In this document: positions 23,619-32,113 of the stretch, one piece after another | Position numbering within the stretch: the first letter of the stretch is position 1 | Layout: each line of letters begins with the position of its first letter | Source of the DNA: JBEAUL01 sp041161475 | GTDB lineage: Bacteria; Pseudomonadota; Gammaproteobacteria; UBA6186; Azoamicaceae | NCBI GenBank assembly: GCA_041161475.1 | Contig: JBEAUL010000103.1 | Coordinates: 1 to 32,113, forward strand | Reading direction: 5' to 3' | DNA: 32,113 nucleotides | Program-made: the position numbers and the translations under genes | Notes under the pieces: model-generated | The model's database searches: none | Told to the model about the DNA's origin: nothing | What the model saw: the letters and a program-made list of their open reading frames with translations, nothing else

Positions 23619-24470
23619 ATGAATTACCAACACCAATACCATGCCGGTAACTTTGCAGATGTGTGTAAACACCTCGTTTTAGCGGAGTTGATGCAAAAGT
23701 TGACCCAAAAGGAGACTGCTTTTGGGTATCTAGACACCCATGCCGGTGCAGGTCTTTACGATTTAACGGATGTCCCTGCCCGTAAAACGCAGGAATATGT
23801 TTTTGGTATCGAAACCTTGATGCAATCTGAGCAGTCGCTGGCCCATCTACCTACGGTTGCCAAGTATATGGCTGCGGTTAAAAAGGTGGGTTATCCTACC
23901 CATTACCCTGGTTCCCCTTGGCTGGCAAAAGCGTGGGGTCGTGCCGTAGATCAACTAATCTTCATAGAAAAACATCCAGAAACCGCAAATACCTTAAAAC
24001 AGAATTTTAAACAAGACAAACAAACCGTCGTTCATCTGCGCGACGCTTATGAAGGACTTTTGGCATTACTGCCACTAAAACAAGGGCGTGGATTGATTTT
24101 GATCGATCCGGCCTATGAAGTGTCGGATGAATGGTCTCGAATGCTACAAGCCTTAGAAAAAGCCGTACACCGGTATCGACAAGGTATTTTTGTTATTTGG
24201 TACCCCATAAAGGCAGACAATACTTGGGAAAAAGAAACAGCACTTTTACGCAAATGTATGCCAGACTCGATAGACATTTTGCAAATCGAATTATCCATTT
24301 TTAATACCGATGTGCGACAGGGATTGATCGGTAGTGGTATGATGGTTTTAAATCCTCCTTGGCAGTTACAAGAACAAATAGGCACCTGGCTACCCTCTGT
24401 GTGGCAGGTATTGTCTCAAACAGGTCAAGGTTCTTTTTCTCTTAAGAAGGTATCGGTATCACGTGGATAG
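23619..24470 (+). CDS. rlmJ: 23S rRNA (adenine-2030-N6)-methyltransferase RlmJ
   Basis: A 283-aa methyltransferase. The N-terminus MNYQHQYHAGNFADVCKH is the RlmJ hallmark. YLDTHAGAGLYDL (about 44-56) is the S-adenosylmethionine motif I. The catalytic motif IV is D163-P-A-Y-E, whereas family members usually have DPPYE; the second proline is alanine here. It methylates A2030 of 23S rRNA at N6. I chose the ATG at 23619 because homologues begin there; a GTG at 23601 would add six residues. The stop overlaps the transketolase start by eight bases. Confidence 0.92.
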   Translation: MNYQHQYHAGNFADVCKHLVLAELMQKLTQKETAFGYLDTHAGAGLYDLTDVPARKTQEYVFGIETLMQSEQSLAHLPTVAKYMAAVKKVGYPTHYPGSPWLAKAWGRAVDQLIFIEKHPETANTLKQNFKQDKQTVVHLRDAYEGLLALLPLKQGRGLILIDPAYEVSDEWSRMLQALEKAVHRYRQGIFVIWYPIKADNTWEKETALLRKCMPDSIDILQIELSIFNTDVRQGLIGSGMMVLNPPWQLQEQIGTWLPSVWQVLSQTGQGSFSLKKVSVSRG

Positions 24471-26490
24471 TTCAGAAAAACAGCGCAGAAAACAACGCGC
24501 AAACGCCATACGCATTTTAGCAATGGATGCAGTGCAAGCAGCGAATTCAGGTCACCCAGGTATGCCTATGGGGATGGCAGATATTGCAGAAGTATTGTGG
24601 CGAGATTTTTTACAACATGACCCTTCCGATCCGCAGTGGCCCAATCGCGACAGATTTGTGTTGTCTAATGGGCATGGTTCTATGTTGCTGTATGCTTTGT
24701 TGCATTTAACTGGGTATGATCTGAATTTGTCCGATCTAAAGGCCTTCAGACAACTTCATTCTCGCACACCAGGGCACCCTGAATATGGGGAAACCCCTGG
24801 TGTTGAAACCACAACAGGCCCATTAGGACAAGGCTTGGGTCATGCCGTGGGCATGGCCTTAGGTGCACAGCTATTGGCTAATACATATAATAAGCCTGAA
24901 TTTTCGATTATCGATCACTATGTGTATTGTTTTGTGGGGGATGGCTGTTTAATGGAAGGCATCTCTCATGAGGTAAGTGCCTTGGCAGGGACTTTAGGGC
25001 TGGGGCGTTTAATTGCTTTTTGGGATGATAATCGTATTTCAATTGATGGACCGGTTGATAACTGGTTTACGGATAATACAGCGGAACGATTTCGTGCCTA
25101 TGGTTGGCATGTTATCGACAACATTGATGGGCACGATCCAGCACAAATACACGCGGCGATTTTATTGGCACAACAAACGCAAGATAAACCAAGCCTGTTG
25201 TGTTGTCGCACCACCATTGGATATGGTGCTCCGAATGTTGCTGGACACGAATCTGTGCATGGGTCACCGTTGGGTGCACAAGAAATAGCTGCAACACGAC
25301 AGGCATTGGGTTGGCCAGATGACACTGCGTTTTATGTTCCAGACAGCCTGTATGCAGAATGGAATGCGCGTAGCAAAGGGGCTGAGATAAAATCAAGATG
25401 GCATCAGCGTTTTTCTGCCTATAAAGTCGCTTATCCGGCGTTAGCAAAAACCTTAACACAGCGTTTGAGTGGCGAATTGCCTGAGCGTTGGCATCAGTCA
25501 CTCGATAATTTGATGCAAGACTTTGAAAAGACCTTACCTTCGATAGCAACCCGAAAAGCCTCTCAACAAGTACTGTCCGCTTTGGTGAGCCATATTCCTG
25601 CTTTATTGGGTGGGTCAGCAGATTTAAGTGAGTCGAACTTAACACTGTGCCCGACACAACATCAGGTCATTTATCCGCACCAGTTACAAGGTAATTATTT
25701 ACATTATGGCGTGCGAGAATTTGGCATGAATGCCATCATGTGTGGTTTATCGTTATACGGTGGATTTATTCCCTATGGAGGCACATTTTTAACCTTTGCG
25801 GATTATGGCCGTAATGCCTTGCGCTTAGCTGCCATGATGAAGCAACGTGTTATTTTTGTGTATTCGCATGACTCCATTGGATTGGGTGAAGATGGCCCAA
25901 CACATCAACCGATTGAACACGTGGGTATGTTACGTCTGACACCGGGCTTAATGGTGTGGCGACCGGCCGATGCGTTAGAAACCGCTGTGGCTTGGTCCCA
26001 AGCCTTGCAGACGGCGGGGCCCAGTGCCTTACTGTTAACACGTCAATCCTGTCCTGCGTTGCCACGTGCTACTTCGCAAGTAACAGCAATTGAACGAGGG
26101 GCTTACTGTTTGTGGGAAAGTAACAATAAGCCCGTACAAGCCTTGATCATGGGTACTGGTTCAGAAACGCTGTTGGCATTGAATGCCGGAAAAATACTCG
26201 ATGAAAAAGGCTATGGTGTACGGGTGATTGCGATGCCATGCTGGGAACGGTTTGAAGCGCAATCGGAGGCCTACCGTGAAAGCATTATCCCCAGTGAGAT
26301 TATTGTTCGTACCTTTGTTGAGGCTTCTGCGAGCGAAGGCTTGATGCGCTGGGTTGGGCTGTCTGGAAAAGTCGTTGGCTTAAGGCAATACGGATTTTCT
26401 GCGCCTGCCTCACAAGTATTTACAGCCCTTGGTGTAACGGTTGAAGCCGTTGTTACCGCAACACTTGCCCAGCTTGAGGCAATCGGATAG
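24463..26490 (+). CDS. tkt: Transketolase
   Basis: A 675-aa thiamine diphosphate enzyme of the pentose phosphate pathway. It moves two-carbon units between sugar phosphates, linking it to glyceraldehyde-3-phosphate of the next gene. Features are ANSGHPGMPMGMA near the start (about 26-38), the ThDP motif GDGCLMEG...DDN (about 154-185), and the pyrimidine domain with GGTFLTFADYGRNALRLAA and EDGPTHQPIEH (about 471-481). Length is normal (about 665). The start is GTG at 24463, overlapping rlmJ by eight bases. It opens the tkt-gap-pgk-pyk-fba series on one strand. Confidence 0.96.
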   Translation: MDSSEKQRRKQRANAIRILAMDAVQAANSGHPGMPMGMADIAEVLWRDFLQHDPSDPQWPNRDRFVLSNGHGSMLLYALLHLTGYDLNLSDLKAFRQLHSRTPGHPEYGETPGVETTTGPLGQGLGHAVGMALGAQLLANTYNKPEFSIIDHYVYCFVGDGCLMEGISHEVSALAGTLGLGRLIAFWDDNRISIDGPVDNWFTDNTAERFRAYGWHVIDNIDGHDPAQIHAAILLAQQTQDKPSLLCCRTTIGYGAPNVAGHESVHGSPLGAQEIAATRQALGWPDDTAFYVPDSLYAEWNARSKGAEIKSRWHQRFSAYKVAYPALAKTLTQRLSGELPERWHQSLDNLMQDFEKTLPSIATRKASQQVLSALVSHIPALLGGSADLSESNLTLCPTQHQVIYPHQLQGNYLHYGVREFGMNAIMCGLSLYGGFIPYGGTFLTFADYGRNALRLAAMMKQRVIFVYSHDSIGLGEDGPTHQPIEHVGMLRLTPGLMVWRPADALETAVAWSQALQTAGPSALLLTRQSCPALPRATSQVTAIERGAYCLWESNNKPVQALIMGTGSETLLALNAGKILDEKGYGVRVIAMPCWERFEAQSEAYRESIIPSEIIVRTFVEASASEGLMRWVGLSGKVVGLRQYGFSAPASQVFTALGVTVEAVVTATLAQLEAIG

Positions 26491-26568
26491 ACGGGTTAAG
26501 ATGTGAGAGACTGTTGTAACAAGGCAGTGGCATACTGGATAAGGACATCGAGAGGAGATTAAGCGGTA

Positions 26569-27573
26569 ATGAAAATAGCAATCAATGGTTATGGAAGAAT
26601 TGGGCGCAATATTTTACGCGCATTGTATGAAAACCCACACTATAAAGCCAATATGAGTATTGTGGCTGTAAATGATATGGGCGATGCGAAAACACTGGCG
26701 CATTTAACGCAATACGATTCAGTACATGGTAAATTTAGTTTGCCGGTAGAAGCCAGTGAAAAAGCCTTGCGTATTGCAGGCGATACCATTCAGGTATTTG
26801 CGGAACGCGATCCGTCTAAATTGCCCTGGGAATCTTTGGGCGTTGATTTGGTATTTGAGTGTACGGGTCACTTTACAAATAAAGAAAAAGCCAGCCTACA
26901 TTTGGCCGCAGGTGCCAAAAAAGTCTTAATTTCAGCCCCGGCGGGGACAGATGTGGATGCTACTATTGTGTATGGTGTGAACCACAACACTTTGAAAAAA
27001 ACCGATCAAATTATATCGAATGCATCTTGCACAACGAATTGCCTCGTGCCTTTGGTTAAACCCTTGCACGCAGCTTTAGGAATAGAATCAGGGTTAATGA
27101 CAACGATACATGCGTATACGAATGACCAGGTATTGATTGATGGATACCATAGCGATTTGCATCGTGCGCGTTCGGCAACTCAGTCTATGATTCCCACAAA
27201 AACAGGGGCAGCAAGTGCTGTGGGCTTGGTATTACCTGAGTTAAAAGGAAAATTAGATGGTTTTGCCTTGCGTGTGCCAGTCATCAATGTTTCTGTTGTT
27301 GATTTAAGTGTGATTGCCAAACGAGAAACAAGCGTAGCAGAAGTGAATGCCATCATAAAAAAAGCGTCAGAAACCGAATTAAAAGGTATTTTAACGGTGA
27401 GTGATATTCCCTTAGTCTCTGTTGATTTTAACCATAACCCGGCTTCTTCTATTTTTGACGCAACCCAAACCAAGGTGATTGGTAATTTGGTAAAAGTATT
27501 GGCTTGGTATGACAATGAGTGGGGTTTTTCTAATCGTATGTTGGATACAGGCATGTATTGGAGCAGACTCTGA
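26569..27573 (+). CDS. gap: Glyceraldehyde-3-phosphate dehydrogenase, type I
   Basis: A 334-aa NAD(P)-dependent enzyme of glycolysis that converts glyceraldehyde-3-phosphate to 1,3-bisphosphoglycerate. NAD motif INGYGRIGRN is at 4-13. The catalytic Cys154 lies in SNASCTTNC, with His in TTIHAYT (about 178-184). IPTKTGAA and WYDNEWGFSNRM complete the signature. The residue pattern after the Rossmann fold (VNDMGD) and S-loop favour GAPDH over erythrose-4-phosphate dehydrogenase, whose genes also precede pgk in some gammaproteobacteria. GAGGAG precedes the ATG. It follows tkt by 78 bp and lies two bases before pgk. Confidence 0.95.
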   Translation: MKIAINGYGRIGRNILRALYENPHYKANMSIVAVNDMGDAKTLAHLTQYDSVHGKFSLPVEASEKALRIAGDTIQVFAERDPSKLPWESLGVDLVFECTGHFTNKEKASLHLAAGAKKVLISAPAGTDVDATIVYGVNHNTLKKTDQIISNASCTTNCLVPLVKPLHAALGIESGLMTTIHAYTNDQVLIDGYHSDLHRARSATQSMIPTKTGAASAVGLVLPELKGKLDGFALRVPVINVSVVDLSVIAKRETSVAEVNAIIKKASETELKGILTVSDIPLVSVDFNHNPASSIFDATQTKVIGNLVKVLAWYDNEWGFSNRMLDTGMYWSRL

Positions 27574-27575
27574 GT

Positions 27576-28757
27576 ATGATTGAAACATTAACACAGTTTT
27601 TGTCAAAACATGATATGGCTGGAAAGCCAGTGGTGTTACGCGAAGATTTTAATGTCAAAATACGATCGGGAAAAATATTAAGTGATGCGCGTCTTATGGC
27701 AGCGCTTCCAACCATTCGCCAACTACAAGCAGCGAAAGCAAGTATTTTGCTCTTGTCTCATTTGGGAAGACCGCTTGAAGGTCAACCCGATCGACAGTAT
27801 TCCCTAGCGCCTGTGGCAGAACGTCTTACCCAGCTACTGGGCAAGCCAGTACGATTGGTTCAAGACTGGGTTGATGGGGTGTCGGTGCGTCCTGGTGAGA
27901 TTGTCTTGCTTGAAAATGTTCGATTTTTATCCGGTGAACAATCCAATAGTGCGACATTGTCTAAAAAAATTGCAGCATTGGGCGATCTGTTTGTCATGGA
28001 TGCCTTTGCTGTTGCGCATCGGGCACAAGCCTCGACAGTCGGCGCCATTTCGTATGCAAAAGCAGCCGTGGCTGGGCCATTGTTGCTGTCAGAAATCGAT
28101 GCCTTAAATCGCGCATTACACAAGCCTAAGCATCCTTTGGTGGCGATCGTAGGAGGGGCTAAGGTTTCTGATAAAATGGCTGTTTTAGAACATTTATTAC
28201 ATATCTCAGATACTTTGATTGTTGGTGGTGGTGTTGCCAATACGTTTATTGCGGCACAAGGCCATCCAGTGGGATGCTCATTGTACGAACCAGATCAAGT
28301 GCCGGTTGTTAAACAGTTGCTAAAAAAAGCCAAAGAAAAAAAATGGCGGATCATCATCCCAACGGATGTTGTTGTGGCTACAAATTTATCCGCGCAAGCC
28401 ATACCCAACGTAAAAGCGGTCCATGAAGTGTTGCCTCAAGACAACATTTTGGATGTCGGACCACATACCACAACCCGCTATGCAGGGGTGTTAGCCGATG
28501 CAAAAACCATTATCTGGAATGGACCATTAGGTGCGTTTGAGTATGCGCCTTTTTCTCAAGGCACCTTGTTGGTAGCCAAAATGATTGCAGAAAGTGATGC
28601 TTATTCTTTAGTGGGGGGTGGTGAAACCTTGGCTGCATTAGAAAAAGCAAAGGTGACTGATGATATTTCTTATTTATCCACAGGGGGCAGTGCTTTTCTG
28701 GCGTATTGCGAAGGCCATTCTTTGCCTGCGATCGAAGCGCTGGCACGCAAACAATAA
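27576..28757 (+). CDS. pgk: Phosphoglycerate kinase
   Basis: A 393-aa two-lobed kinase that transfers the acyl phosphate of 1,3-bisphosphoglycerate to ADP. The N-lobe has LREDFNVKI (about 23-31; usually VRxDxNVP) and LLSHLGRP (about 64-71). The hinge and C-lobe have AIVGGAKVSDKMAVLEHLL and WNGPLGAFE, then VGGGETLAAL and STGGSAFLAYCEG. The ATG at 27576, two bases after the gap stop, is preferred over a TTG at 27558 inside gap. Length is normal. Confidence 0.95.
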   Translation: MIETLTQFLSKHDMAGKPVVLREDFNVKIRSGKILSDARLMAALPTIRQLQAAKASILLLSHLGRPLEGQPDRQYSLAPVAERLTQLLGKPVRLVQDWVDGVSVRPGEIVLLENVRFLSGEQSNSATLSKKIAALGDLFVMDAFAVAHRAQASTVGAISYAKAAVAGPLLLSEIDALNRALHKPKHPLVAIVGGAKVSDKMAVLEHLLHISDTLIVGGGVANTFIAAQGHPVGCSLYEPDQVPVVKQLLKKAKEKKWRIIIPTDVVVATNLSAQAIPNVKAVHEVLPQDNILDVGPHTTTRYAGVLADAKTIIWNGPLGAFEYAPFSQGTLLVAKMIAESDAYSLVGGGETLAALEKAKVTDDISYLSTGGSAFLAYCEGHSLPAIEALARKQ

Positions 28758-28788
28758 TCCCATTCCCATCAATTGTTAAGGAAGATAT

Positions 28789-30213
28789 ATGGCGTTGAGA
28801 AGGACAAAAATTGTCGCGACTTTAGGTCCCGCTGTAGACGATAAAGCCGTATTAAATGACCTGCTTCGCGCCGGCGTAGATTGTGTGCGTTTAAATATGT
28901 CGCATGGCAGCAGTGACGCGCAAGCGAAAAGAATTGCACAGCTGCGCAGTTGTGCCCTTGCTTTAAAAAAAGAAATTGGCATTATCATTGATTTGCAAGG
29001 CCCTAAAATTCGAATTAAAAAATTTAAATCGGGATTTGCTCTTTTAAAAATTGGTCAATCCTTTACCCTCGATCCACAATACCCAGAAACGGATGGCGAT
29101 GAACATATTGTGGGTGTAGGGTATCCGCCATTGGCCCAAGATGTGACGGTAGGAGATACCTTGCTGCTAGACGATGGGCTATTTGTCTTAGAGGTCGAAA
29201 AAATTGAAGGGACTCGCGTTATTTGCGTTGTAAAACTGGGGGGTAAATTAACCGATCATAAGGGATTAAATCGCTTAGGGGGTGGTTTAACCGCCGAAAC
29301 GCTCACGGAAAAAGACAAGACCGACATTCAATTTGCCGCTAAAAATCAAGCCGATTATATTGCCTTGTCTTTTGTTCGCAGTGCCGAAGATGTGATGGAA
29401 GCCAAAACTTTATTTCAAGACGCTGGTGGTACGGGGGGCGTTATTGCCAAAATTGAGCGAGCAGAAGCGATCAGTCACTTAGACGCCATTATCAAAGCCT
29501 CTAATGCCGTTATGGTGGCGCGGGGTGATTTAGGCGTTGAATTGGGGTTTGCCGAGTTACCTTCGGTGCAAAAACAGATTATTGCGCGTTCACGTGCTTT
29601 AGATAGGGCTGTGATTACGGCCACTCAGATGATGGAATCCATGAAATCACAGCCTATCCCGACGCGTGCAGAAGTGTCTGACGTGGCGAATGCGGTGTTG
29701 GATGGTACAGATGCGGTGATGTTGTCTGTAGAAACAGCCAATGGACAATATCCGGTTCAGGCAGTTTCTGCGATGGCTGATGCCTGTCTAGCCGCAGAAA
29801 AACAGCGCATCACCCGTGTTTCTCAGCACCGATTAGAATGTCATTTTACACAGGTAGACGAAGCGATTGCGATGGCCGTAATGTATATGGCAAACCACAT
29901 GGATACCAAAGCGATTGTTGCTTTGACCGAATCGGGCTCTACTCCTTTGTGGATGTCTCGCATACGCTCGGGTATCCCTATTTATGCCTTGTGTCGTCAC
30001 GCGACGGTACGACGTAGAATGATGTTATACCGCGGGGTATATCCTATTGCCTTCGATGTAATGAACTACAGTTTGCAGGATGTTGACCAATTTGCCGTTA
30101 AAACCTTGCTAGAACATGGTATAGTAATAGCAGGTGACAAGATAATTATCTCGCATGGAGATAAGTTGGGTAGCTCTGGTAAAGCCAATACCTTAAAAGT
30201 TCTAACAATTTAA
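28789..30213 (+). CDS. pyk: Pyruvate kinase
   Basis: A 474-aa enzyme turning phosphoenolpyruvate and ADP into pyruvate and ATP. Key stretches are RRTKIVATLGPA (3-14), VRLNMSHGS (about 33-41), the catalytic lysine region GVIAKIERAEA (about 218-228), VMVARGDLGVE (about 241-251) and ITATQMMESM (about 279-288). The C-terminal allosteric domain begins near 350. Length is normal. GGAAG lies before the ATG. It follows pgk by 31 bp and precedes fba by 31 bp, so it shares their operon. Confidence 0.95.
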   Translation: MALRRTKIVATLGPAVDDKAVLNDLLRAGVDCVRLNMSHGSSDAQAKRIAQLRSCALALKKEIGIIIDLQGPKIRIKKFKSGFALLKIGQSFTLDPQYPETDGDEHIVGVGYPPLAQDVTVGDTLLLDDGLFVLEVEKIEGTRVICVVKLGGKLTDHKGLNRLGGGLTAETLTEKDKTDIQFAAKNQADYIALSFVRSAEDVMEAKTLFQDAGGTGGVIAKIERAEAISHLDAIIKASNAVMVARGDLGVELGFAELPSVQKQIIARSRALDRAVITATQMMESMKSQPIPTRAEVSDVANAVLDGTDAVMLSVETANGQYPVQAVSAMADACLAAEKQRITRVSQHRLECHFTQVDEAIAMAVMYMANHMDTKAIVALTESGSTPLWMSRIRSGIPIYALCRHATVRRRMMLYRGVYPIAFDVMNYSLQDVDQFAVKTLLEHGIVIAGDKIIISHGDKLGSSGKANTLKVLTI

Positions 30214-30244
30214 CTAACTAAATAAAGCTTGAGGGAAGCGTCTT

Positions 30245-31315
30245 ATGGCATTAATTACACTCAGACAATTACTAGATCATGCTGCAGAATATGGTTATGG
30301 TGTTCCAGCGTTTAACGTCAACAACTTAGAGCAAATGCGAGCTATTATGCAAGCAGCTCAAGCAACTGACAGCCCTGTCATTGTCCAAGCTTCTGCGGGT
30401 GCACGTCAGTATGCTGGTCCTCGTTTCTTAAAACATCTTATTTTGGCAGCCATTGAAGAGTTTCCTGAGATTCCTGTTTGTATGCATCAAGATCATGGCT
30501 CTTCTCCTGCGGTGTGCCAGCGCTCTATTCAGCTTGGATTTAGCTCAGTAATGATGGACGGCTCTTTAGAAGAAGACATGAAAACCCCTTCGAGCTATGA
30601 GTATAACGTCGCTGTTACAAAGCGGGCTGTCGCAATGGCCCATGCCGGTGGTGTCTCTGTCGAGGGTGAACTCGGCTGTTTGGGATCTCTCGAAACGGGG
30701 ATTGCCGGTAAAGAAGATGGTTCTGGCGCAGAAGGACATTTAACGCATGAAATGTTGCTGACCGATCCAGAGCAAGCCGCAAATTTTGTCAAAGAAACCC
30801 AAGTCGATGCCTTGGCCATTGCAATTGGCACGAGTCATGGGGCCTATAAATTTACACGTCCGCCTACCGGTGAAATTTTGGCTATGGACAGAGTAAAGGC
30901 CATTCATGCTCGGATCCCAGATACCCATTTGGTGATGCATGGCTCTTCTTCGGTTCCACAAGATTGGCTTAAGATTATCAATACCTACGGTGGTGATATG
31001 GGAACCACCTATGGTGTGCCATTGAGTGAAATTCAAGAAGGCATTAAGCATGGTGTTCGTAAAATTAATATTGATACGGATTTGCGTTTGGCCGCAACGG
31101 GGGCAATTCGTCGATACTTGGCTGAACATCCAAAAGAGTTCGATCCGCGCAAGTACAATGCACAAGCGGTCAAAGCCATGGAGTCTATTTGTAAAGAACG
31201 TTACGAGGCGTTTCAAACTGCAGGGAAAGCCTCTAAAATCAAGAAAATTAAGTCATTAGAAACGATGGCAGAAGAATATGCTAAAGGACTCTTAAAGCCA
31301 CGTGTGCATGATTAA
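30245..31315 (+). CDS. fba: Class II fructose-bisphosphate aldolase
   Basis: A 356-aa zinc-dependent aldolase of glycolysis/gluconeogenesis. Features are YGVPAFNVNN (about 19-28), the zinc and catalytic region PVCMHQDHGSS (about 77-87), a second ligand set around VEGELGCLGSLETG (about 138-151), IAIGTSHGAYK (about 197-207), LVMHGSSSVP (about 229-238) and IRKINIDTD-like VRKINIDTDLRLA. The length and the N-terminal MALITLRQLLDHAAE place it in the Calvin-cycle-type class II subgroup, distinct from the E. coli FbaA subgroup. GAGGGAAG precedes the ATG. It closes the glycolytic series. Confidence 0.95.
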   Translation: MALITLRQLLDHAAEYGYGVPAFNVNNLEQMRAIMQAAQATDSPVIVQASAGARQYAGPRFLKHLILAAIEEFPEIPVCMHQDHGSSPAVCQRSIQLGFSSVMMDGSLEEDMKTPSSYEYNVAVTKRAVAMAHAGGVSVEGELGCLGSLETGIAGKEDGSGAEGHLTHEMLLTDPEQAANFVKETQVDALAIAIGTSHGAYKFTRPPTGEILAMDRVKAIHARIPDTHLVMHGSSSVPQDWLKIINTYGGDMGTTYGVPLSEIQEGIKHGVRKINIDTDLRLAATGAIRRYLAEHPKEFDPRKYNAQAVKAMESICKERYEAFQTAGKASKIKKIKSLETMAEEYAKGLLKPRVHD

Positions 31316-31357
31316 AAACAGCTATTGATCTATCCACTGGAAAAGGAAGCCCAAGCG

Positions 31358-31921
31358 ATGCCAAAAAAATTGATTCTAGAGCCCTATGAGAGTCGCATTT
31401 TGAGACAATCGCTTCGGCCTGTTTCCGATCCGCTTTCGCCCGAAATCCAAACTCTGATAGCCGATATGCTTTTTTCAATCGATATTGCGCAACTGGGTAG
31501 AAGTGCCGCTGGTATGGCTGCCAATCAATGGGGTTTTGATTGGCAAATTTTTCTCTATTGCCCTTTGGGAAATGACAATCCGGATAATATATCTGTGATT
31601 ATCAATCCCAGTTATGCCCCCATTGCCGGTCGCAATCTTGAAGAAGAACTGGCCTATGAAGGCTGCTTTTCTATTCCAAATGCTGCGCAAAAAGTGTCTC
31701 GTTACACCGCGATTGCGGTGCGTTATCAAACGCCTACCGCAGAATGGATAGAAAAAGAACTGTTTGGTTGGGAGGCGCGGGTTTGGCAACACGAAAACGA
31801 CCATGTATTAGGTATTTTGTGTGATGCCAAAGCCGAGCGTACCCTTGAAAAAATTGTCTTTAATAACACAACAGAAGAGACAAATTTTTGGGCAAATAAA
31901 AAGGCGAGTAGAAAAAAATAG
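31358..31921 (+). CDS. Peptide-deformylase-like protein
   Basis: A 187-aa protein with all three deformylase motifs in divergent form: AAGMAANQWG (about 49-58, for GxGLAAxQ), EGCFS with C103 (for EGCLS), and HENDH at 145-149 (for HExDH). C103, H145 and H149 would bind the metal and E146 act as the catalytic base. Deformylases remove the formyl group from new proteins. The weakened first motif and a location away from fmt suggest a second, specialised copy rather than the housekeeping Def. AAGGAAG eight bases before the ATG at 31358 sets the start. A basic tail (KKASRKK) ends the protein. Confidence 0.82.
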   Translation: MPKKLILEPYESRILRQSLRPVSDPLSPEIQTLIADMLFSIDIAQLGRSAAGMAANQWGFDWQIFLYCPLGNDNPDNISVIINPSYAPIAGRNLEEELAYEGCFSIPNAAQKVSRYTAIAVRYQTPTAEWIEKELFGWEARVWQHENDHVLGILCDAKAERTLEKIVFNNTTEETNFWANKKASRKK

Positions 31922-31940
31922 GTATTTAAAATGAAATACC
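31921..31940. terminator. Bidirectional rho-independent terminator
   Basis: GGTATTT (31921-31927) pairs with AAATACC (31934-31940) around a six-base loop. On the plus strand ATTTTT follows; on the minus strand TATTTTTTT follows. It overlaps the last base of the deformylase-like stop and the stop of the converging gene, so it ends both transcripts. The stem is short and AT-rich. Confidence 0.55.
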
Positions 31941-32113
31941 ATTTTTAATATTTGATTCTTCAGGATAGAAGGTATTAAAATTTAGCGTACCTAAATTCCT
32001 GGATAAATTGTCAATAATTTTTCCTGCTCTGATATTTTTTTCAAGATCGTAAGATTGATAAGCTGCTGAAGCAATCAGCGCTAAGGTCTGATTTAAAATA
32101 TTGATATTTTTTT
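31926..32113 (-). CDS. C-terminal end of an unidentified protein (runs off the edge)
   Basis: On the minus strand an open frame enters at the right edge and runs 61 codons to a TAA at 31928-31926. It ends in NTFYPEESNIKNGISF. The composition (N, I, L, K, A) and helical pattern at the start (LNQTLALIASAAYQSY) look like real coding sequence, and the other two minus-strand frames are interrupted. No family can be named from this fragment. It converges on the deformylase-like gene. Confidence 0.45.
   Translation of the reverse strand, partial: KNINILNQTLALIASAAYQSYDLEKNIRAGKIIDNLSRNLGTLNFNTFYPEESNIKNGISF

Noticed and set aside
1..32113. CRISPR arrays, insertion sequences, phage genes
   Set aside because: No regularly spaced repeats, transposase or phage structural genes were seen.

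Overview
The window looks like the chromosome of a gammaproteobacterium, most likely a host-associated member of the Legionellales (Legionella/Coxiella/Aquicella/Berkiella-like). The reasons are the tkt-gap-pgk-pyk-fba gene order, the ffs-dnaX-ybaB-recR block, moderate-to-low GC, a protein with a eukaryotic-type F-box, and a neighbouring protein with an acidic C-terminal tail like those of Dot/Icm effectors. The assignment is inference from gene content; no rRNA is present.

Layout. (1) 1-556: no convincing gene; one tandem operator-like repeat. (2) 557-1039: a TspO-type membrane protein (minus). (3) 1134-4521: a compact AT-rich defence-type module. It holds an AAA ATPase fused to a PD-(D/E)XK-like domain, followed by a type IV toxin-antitoxin pair (AbiEi/AbiEii). 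Three copies of one long palindrome (core TAGGT-N13-ACCTA) lie upstream of the ATPase and of abiEi, and a half-site sits on the ATPase stop codon. The module stops 77 bp from the 3' end of a tRNA-Ser gene. (4) 4755-5162: a TM2-domain protein (minus). (5) 5385-15987: a NusG-paralogue (RfaH-type) gene heading a one-strand surface-glycan cluster: VOC protein, AsnB-type amidotransferase, GT4 glycosyltransferase, polytopic GT-C-like protein, a 60-aa membrane peptide, GMC oxidoreductase, two SDR epimerases and UDP-glucose dehydrogenase. Together they suggest an amidated uronic-acid glycan. (6) 16011-17832: two minus-strand genes of unknown function, the F-box protein and the acidic-tailed protein, in an apparent operon with its own promoter. 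(7) 18023-20856: 4.5S SRP RNA, dnaX, ybaB, recR. (8) 20912-22630: a GH79-type beta-glucuronidase/heparanase-like protein without a signal peptide. Its 3' end overlaps the tail of a convergent EamA transporter gene. (9) 23619-31315: rlmJ, then the central glycolysis/pentose-phosphate operon tkt, gap, pgk, pyk, fba. (10) 31358-31921: a divergent peptide-deformylase-like protein, convergent with a minus-strand gene running off the right edge; the two share a bidirectional terminator.

Most worth following: the shared-operator link between the ATPase and AbiE, with an operator that also covers the abiEi ribosome-binding site; the F-box/acidic-tail pair; and the leaderless GH79 enzyme.
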